Source: Ralstonia pickettii (lineage in GTDB: Bacteria > Pseudomonadota > Gammaproteobacteria > Burkholderiales > Burkholderiaceae). From it: a stretch of 64,000 bases of DNA. How positions within the stretch are numbered: the first letter of the stretch is position 1; each line of letters begins with the position of its first letter. Location: assembly GCF_016466415.2 (NCBI RefSeq), contig NZ_CP066771.1, forward strand, positions 2,914,001 to 2,978,000. Reading direction: 5' to 3'. Positions 1 through 16,082 of this stretch are shown one piece after another. Position numbers and translations under genes: made by a program. The notes beneath the pieces were generated by a model. That model searched no databases. It was not told the DNA's origin and saw only the letters and a list, made by a program, of their open reading frames with translations.

Positions 1-2239
<2,239 letters not shown>

Positions 2240-2688
2240 GGGATCTCCGAATCATCGCAAGTGCGCGCGACGGACTTAAGGCGATAAGGCACGCCTGACA
2301 CTTGAGGTGTTCAGCGACTGGTGACGGGATTTGGCGGTTGGCCGCTACCAACCTCTGGCTGACGGTACTGCGCGCGCCGTTCGCACATGAGCCCATGGAG
2401 CCCATGCTACGGACGGGGGAGTACCCGACCAAACTTGCCTTCTGCAGTCGGTTCAGAAGACAAACATCAGCGGACTGTAGAGTGCCTAGTGTGCCACTGA
2501 TGTTTGGCCTCTGCTGGCCTTGTCCGGGCCGGCTGCCGGAAAACCCGGCGAAGAGACTTCAACGATACTTACAGCGTGATTGCGGGATCGCTCAACAACC
2601 GGTCCCATAAGCGCAAAAAGGCTGGCGCCGGGAAATCTCCCTTTGCCAGCCTCCATCGCGTACCGGATACGGCACGCGAGACCTGCAC
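2240..2688 (-). other. rplL-rpoB intergenic region
   Basis: This gap of about 450 bp on the transcribed minus strand holds no convincing gene. Its one clear element is the terminator-like hairpin at 2614-2653 just after rplL. The remainder is the long rpoB leader typical of proteobacteria. Confidence 0.6.
2614..2653 (-). terminator. rplL-rpoB attenuator hairpin
   Basis: On the minus strand an 8-bp stem, AGGCTGGC paired with GCCAGCCT (2645-2652 with 2619-2626), is followed at once by TTTTT. This is the form of an intrinsic terminator. It lies 36 nt after the rplL stop and ahead of rpoB, where partial termination in other bacteria makes ribosomal proteins L10/L12 exceed RpoB. Attenuation here is inferred by position. 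Confidence 0.7.
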
Positions 2689-3063
2689 TTACTTGGCTTC
2701 GGCTTCCGCGCCGGCTTCCACCAGCTTCTTCACCAGCTCGTCGGCGGTCTTCTTGTCGACGCCTTCCTTCACGGGCTTCGGTGCGCCATCGACCAGGTCC
2801 TTGGCTTCCTTCAGGCCCAGGCCGGTGATTTCACGCACGGCCTTGATGACGCCAACCTTGTTCGCGCCGGCGCTCTTCAGCGTCACGGTGAATTCGGTTT
2901 GCTCTTCAGCGGCAGCAGCGCCACCAGCAGCAGCCGGACCGGCCACGGCCACGGCAGCAGCCGACACGCCAAACTTCTCTTCGAACGCCTTGACCAGGTC
3001 GTTCAGTTCCATCACGGACATCGCGCCAACGGCTTCCAGGATGTCGTCTTTGGTGATTGCCAT
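2689..3063 (-). CDS. rplL: 50S ribosomal protein L7/L12
   Basis: Stalk protein of the large ribosomal subunit, which recruits translation GTPases. It has 124 residues, the normal length. An N-terminal dimerisation helix ([20 protein letters not shown]) is followed by an Ala/Gly-rich hinge at about 34-52 and a C-terminal domain ending in [13 protein letters not shown]. It lies about 60 bp after rplJ on the same strand, so the two are cotranscribed as the L10/L12 pair. Confidence 0.98.
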   Translation of the reverse strand: MAITKDDILEAVGAMSVMELNDLVKAFEEKFGVSAAAVAVAGPAAAGGAAAAEEQTEFTVTLKSAGANKVGVIKAVREITGLGLKEAKDLVDGAPKPVKEGVDKKTADELVKKLVEAGAEAEAK

Positions 3064-3126
3064 TTGAATAACTCCAGAATGTGATTCGGTATCGATCGTG
3101 CGATCTGTAAGCGGTGGAGCAGCCTA

Positions 3127-3633
3127 TTAGGCCGCTGCAACCTCGCCTTCGCCTTGCTTGGCAGCCAGGGCACCCAGGGCGCGGGCAAAGCCCGACACCG
3201 GAGCCTGCATGACGAACAGCAGCTTGCTGAGCAGTTCTTCGCGGCTCGGAATCGTTGCCAGCGCCTTCACGGCGTCGACGTCGAGAACCTTGCCATCGTA
3301 CGAACCGGCGCGCAGCACCAGCTTGTCATTGCCTTTGGCGAAATCGTTCAGCACCTTGGCCGGGGCCACTGCGTCTTCGGAAATACCGTAGATCAGCGGG
3401 CCAGTCAGTTGCTCGGCGAGTTCGGCAAACGGCGTGCCTTCAACAGCGCGGCGTGCCAGCGTGTTCTTCAGAACGCGCAGGTAAACGCCTTGCTGGCGCG
3501 CTTGCGCGCGCAGCTTGGTCAGATCGCCAACCGTGATACCGCGATATTCAGCAACGACGATGGTCGAGGCCTTGGCGACTTGCGCCGTTACCTCGGCCAC
3601 GACGGCCTTCTTATCTTCGAGATTGAGTGCCAC
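3127..3633 (-). CDS. rplJ: 50S ribosomal protein L10
   Basis: Stalk base protein that anchors L7/L12 dimers to 23S rRNA. I place the start at the GTG at 3633 (read as [15 protein letters not shown]), which has a GGAG ribosome-binding site a few bases upstream. This gives 168 residues, the usual betaproteobacterial length. A longer reading would add an unlikely [11 protein letters not shown] extension. The upstream leader (3634-4009) has hairpin potential where the L10 autoregulatory leader is expected. Confidence 0.97.
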   Translation of the reverse strand: MALNLEDKKAVVAEVTAQVAKASTIVVAEYRGITVGDLTKLRAQARQQGVYLRVLKNTLARRAVEGTPFAELAEQLTGPLIYGISEDAVAPAKVLNDFAKGNDKLVLRAGSYDGKVLDVDAVKALATIPSREELLSKLLFVMQAPVSGFARALGALAAKQGEGEVAAA

Positions 3634-4009
3634 GGTTAAGCTCCAAAACGACTTCGGCTTGCGCAATCGCTGCGGTCACCTCGGTCAGTCCAAAAGTACG
3701 GCGTCCGATTGGCACAAATCACTTCGGCAATACCAAAGTCACTCATTCCCTTCGGGGGCGCCATCTGCGTTGGCTGAGCATCGGCTCCGTTTCCGGAATC
3801 GGCTGCGATTAAGGTGTTGGCTCCAAGGAGCCCTTCACCGCCAACGGTCTTTGATAACCAGCGGCGTCGGCCTGCTTGCGCAAACGTCTACCACTGCCCA
3901 AAGTCTTGTCCCTTAAGCTTCAAGGGTCCGCGTGGCCGAGGCCACTCGAGAGAAAACTGCTAACACCAGGATGGTTATCGGGCCGCCCGGTGCGAAAGAT
4001 CGACAGCGA
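3634..4009 (-). promoter_or_regulatory. rplA-rplJ intergenic, probable L10 leader
   Basis: A gap of 376 bp upstream of rplJ without a credible gene. On the minus strand it holds a perfect hairpin, GGCTCC-TT-GGAGCC (3819-3832), flanked by further pairing arms. In many bacteria the L10(L12) complex represses its own mRNA through a leader in this place. Assignment is by position and hairpin potential only; no covariance model was run. Confidence 0.45.
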
Positions 4010-4705
4010 TCAGGCAGCCAGGGTTGCCTGGTCAACACGCACGCCCACGCCCATCGTCGACGAGACGGCGACCTTGCGCAGGTACACGCCCTTGCTCGAC
4101 GCCGGCTTGGCCTTGGTCAGTGCGTCCAGCAGTGCAGCCAGGTTGCTCTTCAGCGCTGCCGGCTCGAACGAGCGGCGGCCGATGGTGGCGTGGATGATAC
4201 CGGCCTTGTCAACACGGAATTGCACCTGACCAGCCTTGGCGTTCTTCACGGCCGTGGCGACGTCCGGCGTCACGGTGCCGACCTTCGGGTTCGGCATCAG
4301 GCCACGCGGGCCCAGGATCTGACCCAGCGTACCGACCACACGCATCGTGTCCGGCGAAGCGATCACGACGTCGAAGTCCATCTTGCCAGCCTTGATCTGC
4401 TCGGCGAGGTCTTCCATGCCGACGATCTCAGCGCCAGCAGCCTTGGCTTGCTCGGCCTTGTCGCCTTGTGCGAACACAGCCACGCGCACCGACTTGCCGG
4501 TACCCGCAGGCAGCACCACCGAACCACGAACCACTTGGTCCGACTTCTTCGCATCGATGCCCAGTTGCACAGCCACATCGATGGACTCATCGAACTTGGC
4601 GCTGGCGCATTCCTTAACGAGGCTCAGCGCTTCGTCGATCGGGTAGAACTTGGTACGTTCGACCTTGGCCTTATTCGCGGCCGCACGCTTCGAAATCTTT
4701 GCCAT
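4010..4705 (-). CDS. rplA: 50S ribosomal protein L1
   Basis: L1 stalk protein of the large subunit, also an mRNA-binding translational repressor of the rplK-rplA operon in other bacteria. It has 231 residues, the standard length, with an N-terminal [15 protein letters not shown] and the RNA-binding stretch [18 protein letters not shown]. It starts 2 bp after the rplK stop, so the two genes are tightly coupled. Confidence 0.98.
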   Translation of the reverse strand: MAKISKRAAANKAKVERTKFYPIDEALSLVKECASAKFDESIDVAVQLGIDAKKSDQVVRGSVVLPAGTGKSVRVAVFAQGDKAEQAKAAGAEIVGMEDLAEQIKAGKMDFDVVIASPDTMRVVGTLGQILGPRGLMPNPKVGTVTPDVATAVKNAKAGQVQFRVDKAGIIHATIGRRSFEPAALKSNLAALLDALTKAKPASSKGVYLRKVAVSSTMGVGVRVDQATLAA

Positions 4706-4707
4706 GA

Positions 4708-5139
4708 TTACAGGCCCTCCACCGTGATACCCATCGAACGGGCGCTACCGGCGATCGTGCGCACGGCGGCGTCCAGATCAGCTGCGGTAAGGTCAGCGTT
4801 CTTCGCCTTGGCGATTTCCTCTGCCTGAGCGCGGGTGATCTTGCCAACCTTGTCGGTATGCGGCTTGGCGGAACCCTTCTGGATACCGGCAGCCTTCTTG
4901 ATGAGCACAGTCGCGGGCGGCGACTTCATCACGAAGGTGAAGCTCTTGTCGGCGAAGGCGGTGATCACCACCGGCACCGGCAGGCCAGGTTCCATACCTT
5001 GAGTCTGCGCGTTGAACGCCTTGCAGAACTCCATGATGTTCAGACCGCGCTGACCCAGGGCCGGGCCGACGGGCGGGGACGGATTTGCTTTACCAGCCGG
5101 AATTTGCAGCTTGATAAAGCCAATAATTTTCTTGGCCAT
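4708..5139 (-). CDS. rplK: 50S ribosomal protein L11
   Basis: GTPase-centre protein that binds 23S rRNA and is needed for RelA activation. It has 143 residues, full length. The N-terminal part contains the conserved proline-rich segment [18 protein letters not shown] and the C-terminal part the RNA-binding domain. It is first of the rplK-rplA pair. The 176-bp gap to nusG is GC-rich with several small hairpins. Confidence 0.98.
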   Translation of the reverse strand: MAKKIIGFIKLQIPAGKANPSPPVGPALGQRGLNIMEFCKAFNAQTQGMEPGLPVPVVITAFADKSFTFVMKSPPATVLIKKAAGIQKGSAKPHTDKVGKITRAQAEEIAKAKNADLTAADLDAAVRTIAGSARSMGITVEGL

Positions 5140-5315
5140 CTTGACTCCAATCCGGATTGCCTAGCTCAGAAAACGATGGCAATCCTGTTGAGTGGTAACG
5201 CACCGGCGCAAGGCCGACGCTCCTCTGTTGGCGCGGGCGGCTTCGCCGCCGTTGCCCGCCAGGTCCAGTGGACCGGACGATTGGCGCAGTGGCTTGCGCC
5301 ACCGCACCGAATTTC

Positions 5316-5900
5316 TTAAACCTTCTCGACCTGACCGAACTCGAGTTCGACGGGCGTTGCACGTCCGAAGATCGTCACGGAAACGCGCAGGCGCGATTTC
5401 TCGTAGTTCACTTCCTCGACGTTGCCATTGAAGTCGGTGAACGGGCCTTCCTTCACGCGCACCATTTCGCCCACTTCGAACAGCGTCTTGGGACGCGGCT
5501 TTTCGACCCCTTCCTGGATCTGGGCCATGATCTTGTCGACTTCGCTCTTGGAAATCGGCGAGGGGCGATTGCCCGTACCACCAATGAAACCGGTCACCTT
5601 GGAAGTGTTTTTCACCAAGTGCCAGGTCTCGTCGGTCATTTCCATTTCGACAAAAACATAGCCAGGGAACAGGCGACGCTCAGTCACGGTCTTGCGACCG
5701 CTCTTGCTTTCCATCACCTCTTCCGACGGCACCAGAATCTGGCCGAACAGATGTTGCAGGCCTTCGCGCTCGATGCGCTCCTGCAGCGCGCGTTGCACGC
5801 TTTTTTCCATGCCCGAATAGGCATGCACGACATACCAGCGCTTCTTGGAGGCCGGTGCGGACGAATCCGTGGACGTGTCGTTCGCTACGTTATCCGTCAT
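5316..5900 (-). CDS. nusG: Transcription termination/antitermination factor NusG
   Basis: NusG binds RNA polymerase, aids Rho-dependent termination and rRNA antitermination, and couples transcription to translation. It has 194 residues. A short Ser/Thr-rich N-terminal tail (about 18 residues) precedes the NGN domain, which opens with [17 protein letters not shown]. The C-terminal KOW domain has [17 protein letters not shown] at about 147-163. The gene follows secE by 12 bp, the near-universal secE-nusG pairing. Confidence 0.98.
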   Translation of the reverse strand: MTDNVANDTSTDSSAPASKKRWYVVHAYSGMEKSVQRALQERIEREGLQHLFGQILVPSEEVMESKSGRKTVTERRLFPGYVFVEMEMTDETWHLVKNTSKVTGFIGGTGNRPSPISKSEVDKIMAQIQEGVEKPRPKTLFEVGEMVRVKEGPFTDFNGNVEEVNYEKSRLRVSVTIFGRATPVELEFGQVEKV

Positions 5901-5912
5901 GGCTTCACCCGA

Positions 5913-6293
5913 TTATTTCCAGCCCAACACGAGCGAGAAGATCACCCACTCGATGAGCTTGTCCGCAGACCACAGGAACAAGGCCATGATCACGACGAAC
6001 GCAAACACCAGACCGGTCATTTGCCCGGCTTCCTTGCGCGTCGGCCACACCACTTTGCGAACTTCGCGGTACGACTCGCGCGCGAACTCGATGAAGCTTT
6101 GCCCAGGTGCGGACACCAACGCAACGCCCGCGCCCAACACCAGCCCGCCAATCAGCGAGGCAGCACGGACGTAGCTAGGCTGTTGCGCCAGCAAGTAAAA
6201 ACCGATCACCCCAGCAACTAGCAGCAGGAACGCCAAGACCAGCAGCCACTTGCCGCTGGCGGTGTTGACGGTTTCGACGTTCGGATTGGCCAT
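5913..6293 (-). CDS. secE: Preprotein translocase subunit SecE
   Basis: Essential clamp subunit of the SecYEG channel in the inner membrane. It has 126 residues from the ATG at 6293 (MANPNVETVNTAS). It is the long three-helix type: two N-terminal membrane helices (about 12-33 and 42-60), then the conserved SecE core with the cytoplasmic ESYREVRKVVWPTRKEA amphipathic helix and a final membrane helix. It sits between tRNA-Trp and nusG in one transcription direction. Confidence 0.97.
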   Translation of the reverse strand: MANPNVETVNTASGKWLLVLAFLLLVAGVIGFYLLAQQPSYVRAASLIGGLVLGAGVALVSAPGQSFIEFARESYREVRKVVWPTRKEAGQMTGLVFAFVVIMALFLWSADKLIEWVIFSLVLGWK

Positions 6294-6352
6294 GTTTCCC
6301 AAACGAGACTAAGCCGCGTGGCGCGTTTTCCTGCGCGACGCGGCTGATGAAT

Positions 6353-6428
6353 TGGCAGGGGCAGAGGGAATCGAACCCCCAACCTTCGGTTTTGGAGACC
6401 GACGCTCTGCCAGTTGAGCTATACCCCT
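6353..6428 (-). tRNA. tRNA-Trp (CCA anticodon)
   Basis: A 76-nt cloverleaf on the minus strand begins AGGGGTATAGCTC and ends with an encoded CCA. The anticodon loop CTCCAAA gives CCA, and the T loop reads GGTTCGATTC. It lies between tuf and secE, the common place for the Trp tRNA in proteobacteria. Confidence 0.97.
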
Positions 6429-6516
6429 AAAACAGCTTTGGGGTTGCCATTCGGTCAACCCCACTCTGGCACTTCACGTGCGGCCGGTTGGCAGCCGCAC
6501 GGAAGAGTTACAGCAC

Positions 6517-7707
<1,191 letters not shown>

Positions 7708-7750
7708 GTCGCGACTCCTGTCTCGGTAGCGATTTGCGTTGGTGGATGCG

Positions 7751-7825
<75 letters not shown>

Positions 7826-7844
7826 AAAACTTGCGAACAGTGAA

Positions 7845-7918
7845 TGGAGCGGGTGAAGGGAATCGAACCCTCGTCGTAAGCTTGGAAGGCTTCTGCTCTA
7901 CCATTGAGCTACACCCGC
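7845..7918 (-). tRNA. tRNA-Gly (TCC anticodon)
   Basis: A 74-nt minus-strand cloverleaf begins GCGGGTGTAGCTC and has an encoded CCA end. The anticodon loop CTTCCAAG gives TCC. It lies between tRNA-Tyr and tRNA-Thr. Confidence 0.97.
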
Positions 7919-7974
7919 CCGGGTTACTACTTCCCTTGCCGCCCGGCCTTGCGACCGAACTCACTGCTTAATTC

Positions 7975-8060
7975 TGGTGGAGAGGGTTGGATTCGAACCA
8001 ACGTAGGCGTAAGCCAACAGATTTACAGTCTGCCCCCTTTAGCCACTCGGGCACCTCTCC
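7975..8060 (-). tRNA. tRNA-Tyr (GTA anticodon)
   Basis: An 86-nt class II tRNA on the minus strand begins GGAGAGGTGCCCGAGTGG, with a long variable arm and encoded CCA. The anticodon loop CTGTAAAT gives GTA. It is the first gene of the tRNA-tuf transcript, 14 bp downstream of the -10 box. Confidence 0.97.
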
Positions 8061-8074
8061 GAAGAGAACTTGCG

Positions 8075-8103
8075 ATTATGGGACCATCAGGCCACCCTGT
8101 CAA
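8075..8103 (-). promoter_or_regulatory. Sigma-70 promoter of the tRNA-Tyr/Gly/Thr-tuf transcript
   Basis: On the minus strand TTGACA (8103-8098) and CATAAT (8080-8075) are separated by exactly 17 bp, directly ahead of tRNA-Tyr. The -35 is perfect and the -10 differs from consensus at one base. Confidence 0.8.
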
Positions 8104-8484
8104 GCGTTGCTTGGTGAAATCGCAAGATTTCGAGCATCGATGCTCTCATCCTTATACGGCGCGCTGCTTGCGAACACCGACGTCGCTACGAGAACAGTTC
8201 AGCACGCGCTCGGCGCTGGAAGCGCCGCAGATCGATCCGCAACGTCATGGAATATACAGGGCAATGTGGCGAAGGGCCCTGGGTACAGAGCGACGCACAG
8301 ACGATACGATTGCGTTTCTGCATCCGCGCAGGAGGGCGGCTGTGGACGGCGCCTCTTCTTGCGCGGGCCCAGGCAGACGTACGAACTCCTGAGGCGTGCG
8401 GCCCCTTCCGCGCCGTAAGGTGTCCGGCTCTGATTGCGGATGGGCCGAGGTGCGACGGGAGGAGTTGGATGGCGAAGCAACCGC
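8104..8484. other. Intergenic region between rrn terminator and tRNA-tuf promoter
   Basis: About 380 bp between the end of the rRNA operon and the tRNA-tuf promoter. Short overlapping open frames occur on both strands, but none has a ribosome-binding site or a recognisable protein. I see no gene here. Confidence 0.5.
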
Positions 8485-8527
8485 GCAAAAACAAACACCC
8501 CAGCTCAGAGAGAGAGCTGGGGTGTTG
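8485..8527 (-). terminator. rRNA operon intrinsic terminator
   Basis: On the minus strand the 12-bp stem ACACCCCAGCTC / GAGCTGGGGTGT is followed by TTGTTTTTG. It lies just beyond the 5S rRNA 3' end and closes the rRNA transcript. Confidence 0.85.
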
Positions 8528-8535
8528 ATGGGAGA

Positions 8536-8649
8536 GCCTGGCGATGACCTACTTTCACACGGGAATCCGCACTATCATCGGCGCGGAGTCGTTTCACGGT
8601 CCTGTTCGGGATGGGAAGGGGTGGTACCGACTCGCTATGGTCACCAGGC
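8536..8649 (-). rRNA. rrf: 5S ribosomal RNA
   Basis: The minus strand begins GCCTGGTGACCATAGCGAG and contains the conserved CCCATCCCGAACAGG and CGCCGATGATAGTG segments. The terminal stem GCCTGG closes near 8536. Length is about 114 nt, and the exact ends are estimated from the terminal helix. Confidence 0.95.
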
Positions 8650-8767
8650 TATGACTTGTTGCCACGTTGACGGGGTCAACGCGACCAATATGGGAATGTA
8701 GATTTGGGGTTGTGAGTGATGTGTATCAGGCACAAGGCGGACCCAGCCGGAAACATACCGGTTATAG

Positions 8768-11644
<2,877 letters not shown>

Positions 11645-11810
11645 CTATAACGAGTATGTCTCGCTATAGGCTGAGTTCTCGCGTTGTGCCGTATTCCAAG
11701 ACAATCTCATCGATTGCTCTGGTAATACTGGTTGATACAATCACAACCCAGTGTCGCGTTTTATATGTGCGCCTCATCAACGCACCGCGACACCTTTACT
11801 ACATTCCATA

Positions 11811-11823
11811 TTGTTAAAGAACA
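11811..11823 (-). promoter_or_regulatory. boxA antitermination element upstream of 23S
   Basis: The minus strand reads TGTTCTTTAACAA between tRNA-Ala and 23S. This closely matches the enterobacterial rrn boxA (TGCTCTTTAACA), the Nus-factor loading site for antitermination. Confidence 0.7.
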
Positions 11824-11910
11824 GCCGAACTTTTACGCTCGTCTTGGCTAGGCCAAACGCAAACACCATCGACACCGCGTCGATGCTTGCGTTTGGTAAC
11901 CAAAAGGTAA

Positions 11911-11986
11911 TGGTGGAGGATGACGGGATCGAACCGACGACCCCCTGCTTGCAAAGCAGGTGCTCTCCCAGCTGAGCTAATCCCCC
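11911..11986 (-). tRNA. tRNA-Ala (TGC anticodon)
   Basis: A 76-nt cloverleaf beginning GGGGGATTAGCTC with an encoded CCA end. The anticodon loop CTTTGCAAG gives TGC. It is a spacer tRNA of the rRNA operon. Confidence 0.97.
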
Positions 11987-12022
11987 AGTCACGGCAGAGA
12001 ACATCTTCCACCGTCCGTAACT

Positions 12023-12099
12023 TGGTGGGTCTGGTAGGACTTGAACCTACGACCCCCGCCTTATCAAGACGGTGCTCTAACCACCTGAGCTACAGACCC
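12023..12099 (-). tRNA. tRNA-Ile (GAT anticodon)
   Basis: A 77-nt cloverleaf beginning GGGTCTGTAGCTC with an encoded CCA end. The anticodon loop CTTGATAAG gives GAT. It is the first spacer tRNA after 16S, the usual Ile-Ala order. Confidence 0.97.
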
Positions 12100-12159
12100 T
12101 TGGCTGTAACATCAAACAAACCGATAAGTGTGGACGCCTAACGTCGGATGCACGCTCTT

Positions 12160-13697
<1,538 letters not shown>

Positions 13698-13859
13698 AAT
13701 CTGCTGTTTTCGCTCTTTACGAGCGGTCGCTCACTCTCAGAATCTGACTTGAACTTTCGTTCAAACCTTACTTCTGTGCGAGCACTTCATTACTTGTTAG
13801 CTAGCGGATCGAAATCCGCCGCACCCAGTATTAAGCGCCCACACTTATCGGCTGTTTGC

Positions 13860-13871
13860 TTGTTAAAGAAC
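13860..13871 (-). promoter_or_regulatory. boxA antitermination element in the 16S leader
   Basis: The minus strand reads GTTCTTTAACAA about 165 nt upstream of the 16S start. It is the same element as at 11811-11823, so both large rRNAs are preceded by one. Confidence 0.7.
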
Positions 13872-13926
13872 TTCGCGATTAACTTTGTTCACCGCGTCGC
13901 TGCATTGTCTGCAGCAGAGAAACGAG

Positions 13927-13955
13927 ATTATGCAGAGCTTTTTTGTCGCTGTCAA
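13927..13955 (-). promoter_or_regulatory. rRNA operon promoter
   Basis: On the minus strand TTGACA (13955-13950) and CATAAT (13932-13927) are separated by 17 bp. AT-rich sequence immediately upstream could act as an UP element. The box pair is the same as in the tRNA-tuf promoter. Confidence 0.8.
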
Positions 13956-14195
13956 CAACTCGTCGAAGAATTTTTATCCACCAACGCGCCGCCAACCACC
14001 ACCGAATCCCCAGCCAACCGTCAACCACCCAATCGACCGCAAACCCGCTCTACACCTGCTTCTCCACCACTCAACACCACCACCGTCACCTGCGTTTCGG
14101 CGCTGTGTTTTGCAGCGAGGGGCGAACTATAGGCGGGTTTATGGAGCAGCGCAAGCCCTTTCTATCCATAGGGTCTTTTCTGCACTTTCGGGAGG

Positions 14196-15056
14196 CTATT
14201 GCACTGTATGCGATCGCACCCAGCGGAGTTCCTGGGCAGCCTGCTTTCGCGCGCTGCAGGCGCGTTTGTGAAAGGCATTCACTATAGAAAGTGGGGGCGG
14301 CACCTCCAATAAGGCCGCGACGCTGTCGAGAGAGACACTCGCATCGTGCACCTCGCCCAAGGCGTCCTGGACATTGCGCAAATGCTTCCGGTAGCGCTTG
14401 CTCGCGTGGGCGCCGAGCGCCGGGTAGAACGCCTCATATAAATAGCGCCACTGCTTTGCGGCGATGCGGGCTCGATGTAGCCGGGGCGCCGACGAGCGCT
14501 TGGGGTGGCGCCCTCGGCGGATCAGCTTCTTCTGGAGCGCCCGGGCCCGGGCCCGGGCAAAGCGGCGATGCCGCTCCGGCTCGCCTTCTGTATGGAAGCC
14601 AGCGACTCCCTCTTCCAGTTCAAGCAGCGCTCCGCGCACATTCGGCGATGCCAATTCGGCGCGCAACGCTTCCCAAGCGCGGTCGCGCGCCTGCTGGGAC
14701 TTGATAACCGCCTCCTCTAGCCACACGCGAGCGATCTCGTCACTATCGGCGAGGACCTCCCGGACAGCGGGCAACCAATCTGAGAGCAGCACATCCCACT
14801 CCCGGACAGGGCCGGTCGAAGCGGCGAGCGCCCGCAGGCGAGGTTTCCACTGGTCGACAAAGCTGGTAGGCAGAACCGGCGCAAAGGTCACCCAGGCTGA
14901 GCGTAGTCGGCGCAGGGTGACACGGAACTGGTGAAGATCTTCGTGACTGGGATCCGGCGCCGCCAGCTTGGCAAGTGCCTGACGCAGCACGGCGATGTGT
15001 TCGGTGACGATGCGCGCGAAGATCGAGAGGATTGCCGCATGTGAGTGCTTGCTCAC
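14196..15056 (-). CDS. CHAD domain protein
   Basis: CHAD proteins are histidine-rich helical proteins that bind inorganic polyphosphate; no enzymatic role is certain. I see the first CHAD signature HQFRVTLRRLRSAW near the N-terminus, the second block LHRARIAAKQWRYLYEAF, and LGEVHDA near the end. I choose the GTG at 15056 (VSKHSHAAI) because GGAG lies 7 nt upstream; an ATG at 15122 would add 22 residues but has no ribosome-binding site. That gives 286 residues. The gene lies just upstream of the rRNA promoter, in the same direction, and has no CYTH domain fused to it. Confidence 0.85.
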   Translation of the reverse strand: MSKHSHAAILSIFARIVTEHIAVLRQALAKLAAPDPSHEDLHQFRVTLRRLRSAWVTFAPVLPTSFVDQWKPRLRALAASTGPVREWDVLLSDWLPAVREVLADSDEIARVWLEEAVIKSQQARDRAWEALRAELASPNVRGALLELEEGVAGFHTEGEPERHRRFARARARALQKKLIRRGRHPKRSSAPRLHRARIAAKQWRYLYEAFYPALGAHASKRYRKHLRNVQDALGEVHDASVSLDSVAALLEVPPPLSIVNAFHKRACSARKQAAQELRWVRSHTVQ

Positions 15057-15165
15057 GTTGCGCTCCGTATGACGAGTCTGGATGACAAGGGGGCACGCAA
15101 GGTGCGCGCCTTGCCATTTCACTGTAGTCGAGCGAGCAAAGACTGCAGGAAAGCCTGATCGAACG

Positions 15166-15939
15166 TCAGCGCGTTTCGCTGGCGACGATCACGTCGACCT
15201 CGGCGGCGCGGAGGACTTCGGCCATTGGCTCCGGCACGGGGATGTCGGTGAAGAACTTGTCGATCTGCGAGACATGGCCCAGACGGACGACTGCGCGGCG
15301 GCCAAACTTGGAGTGATCGGCCACGAGCCAGACTTCGCGCGACTGCTCGATGATGGACTGGGCGACGCGGACTTCACGGTAGTCGTAGTCGAGCAGCGTG
15401 CCGTCTTCGTCGATGCTGGAGACGCCGATGATGCCGATGTCAACGCGGAACTGCTTCATGAAGTCGATCGTGGCTTCGCCGACGATGCCGCGGTCGCGGT
15501 TGCGCACGAGACCGCCGGCAACGATGACTTCGGCGTCCGGGCTGCCGGAAAGAATCGACGCGACGTTCAGGTTATTGGTGATGACGCGCAAGCCACGCGG
15601 GCCATTCGGGCCGACGAGCGCCTTGGAAACCTCTTCGGTCGTGGTACCGATATTGATGATGAGCGAGCGGCCAGGCTCGACATGGCGCGCGACGACTTCG
15701 GCGATGCGGCGCTTGGCGTCGATGTGCAGAACCTGGCGCTGGTCGTAATCGATGTTTTCGACCGACGACGGCAGGCCGACGCCGCCGTGGTAGCGCGCGA
15801 GCAGGCGCTCGTCTTCGAGCTGCCGGATATCGCGACGGATGGTTTGCGTCGTGACGCCCAGCACGCGGGCGAGCGCATCGACGGAGGCATCGCCGTGTTG
15901 ACGGACGTATTCGAGGATCTGGCGGTGTCGCGGAAGCAT
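15166..15939 (-). CDS. glpR: Glycerol-3-phosphate regulon repressor GlpR (DeoR family)
   Basis: Transcriptional repressor that is released by glycerol-3-phosphate. From the ATG at 15939 it has 257 residues. The N-terminal helix-turn-helix is DALARVLGVTTQTIRRDIRQ, and the DeoR effector domain shows NIGTTTEEV, VITNNLNVA, GGLVRNRDRGIVGEAT and VADHSKFGR, closely like E. coli GlpR. The TTG at 15960 would give a slightly longer form. It diverges from glpD across 143 bp that hold 10-bp direct repeats (15949-15968), a plausible operator. It most likely controls the whole downstream glp operon and itself. Confidence 0.95.
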   Translation of the reverse strand: MLPRHRQILEYVRQHGDASVDALARVLGVTTQTIRRDIRQLEDERLLARYHGGVGLPSSVENIDYDQRQVLHIDAKRRIAEVVARHVEPGRSLIINIGTTTEEVSKALVGPNGPRGLRVITNNLNVASILSGSPDAEVIVAGGLVRNRDRGIVGEATIDFMKQFRVDIGIIGVSSIDEDGTLLDYDYREVRVAQSIIEQSREVWLVADHSKFGRRAVVRLGHVSQIDKFFTDIPVPEPMAEVLRAAEVDVIVASETR

Positions 15940-15948
15940 CAAGTCACT

Positions 15949-15968
15949 AAATGAACGCAAACGAACAC
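15949..15968. promoter_or_regulatory. Putative GlpR operator (tandem 10-bp repeats)
   Basis: Two abutting 10-bp direct repeats, AAATGAACGC and AAACGAACAC, lie between the glpR and glpD starts. The GAAC/GTTC cores resemble half-sites of known GlpR operators. A possible glpD promoter (TTGCTT, 16 bp, TAAACT) lies about 30 bp further on. No binding data. Confidence 0.4.
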
Positions 15969-16082
15969 ATATGAGCGGATTAGGCGATTCCCTATGTTGC
16001 TTTATTTTCGCCCTTCACTAAACTATCCGCCAATGCGTCACTATTCGCAAGGAAAGGCGCGAAAATCAACAGATTCAAACCC

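Larger units (their letters stand above)
13698..14195 (-). other. rRNA operon leader and upstream region
   Basis: The region holds the rrn leader with its boxA (13860-13871) and the promoter (13927-13955). The remaining 240 bp up to the CHAD gene is AT-richer, with no convincing gene on either strand. Short reading frames here lack ribosome-binding sites. Confidence 0.6.
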
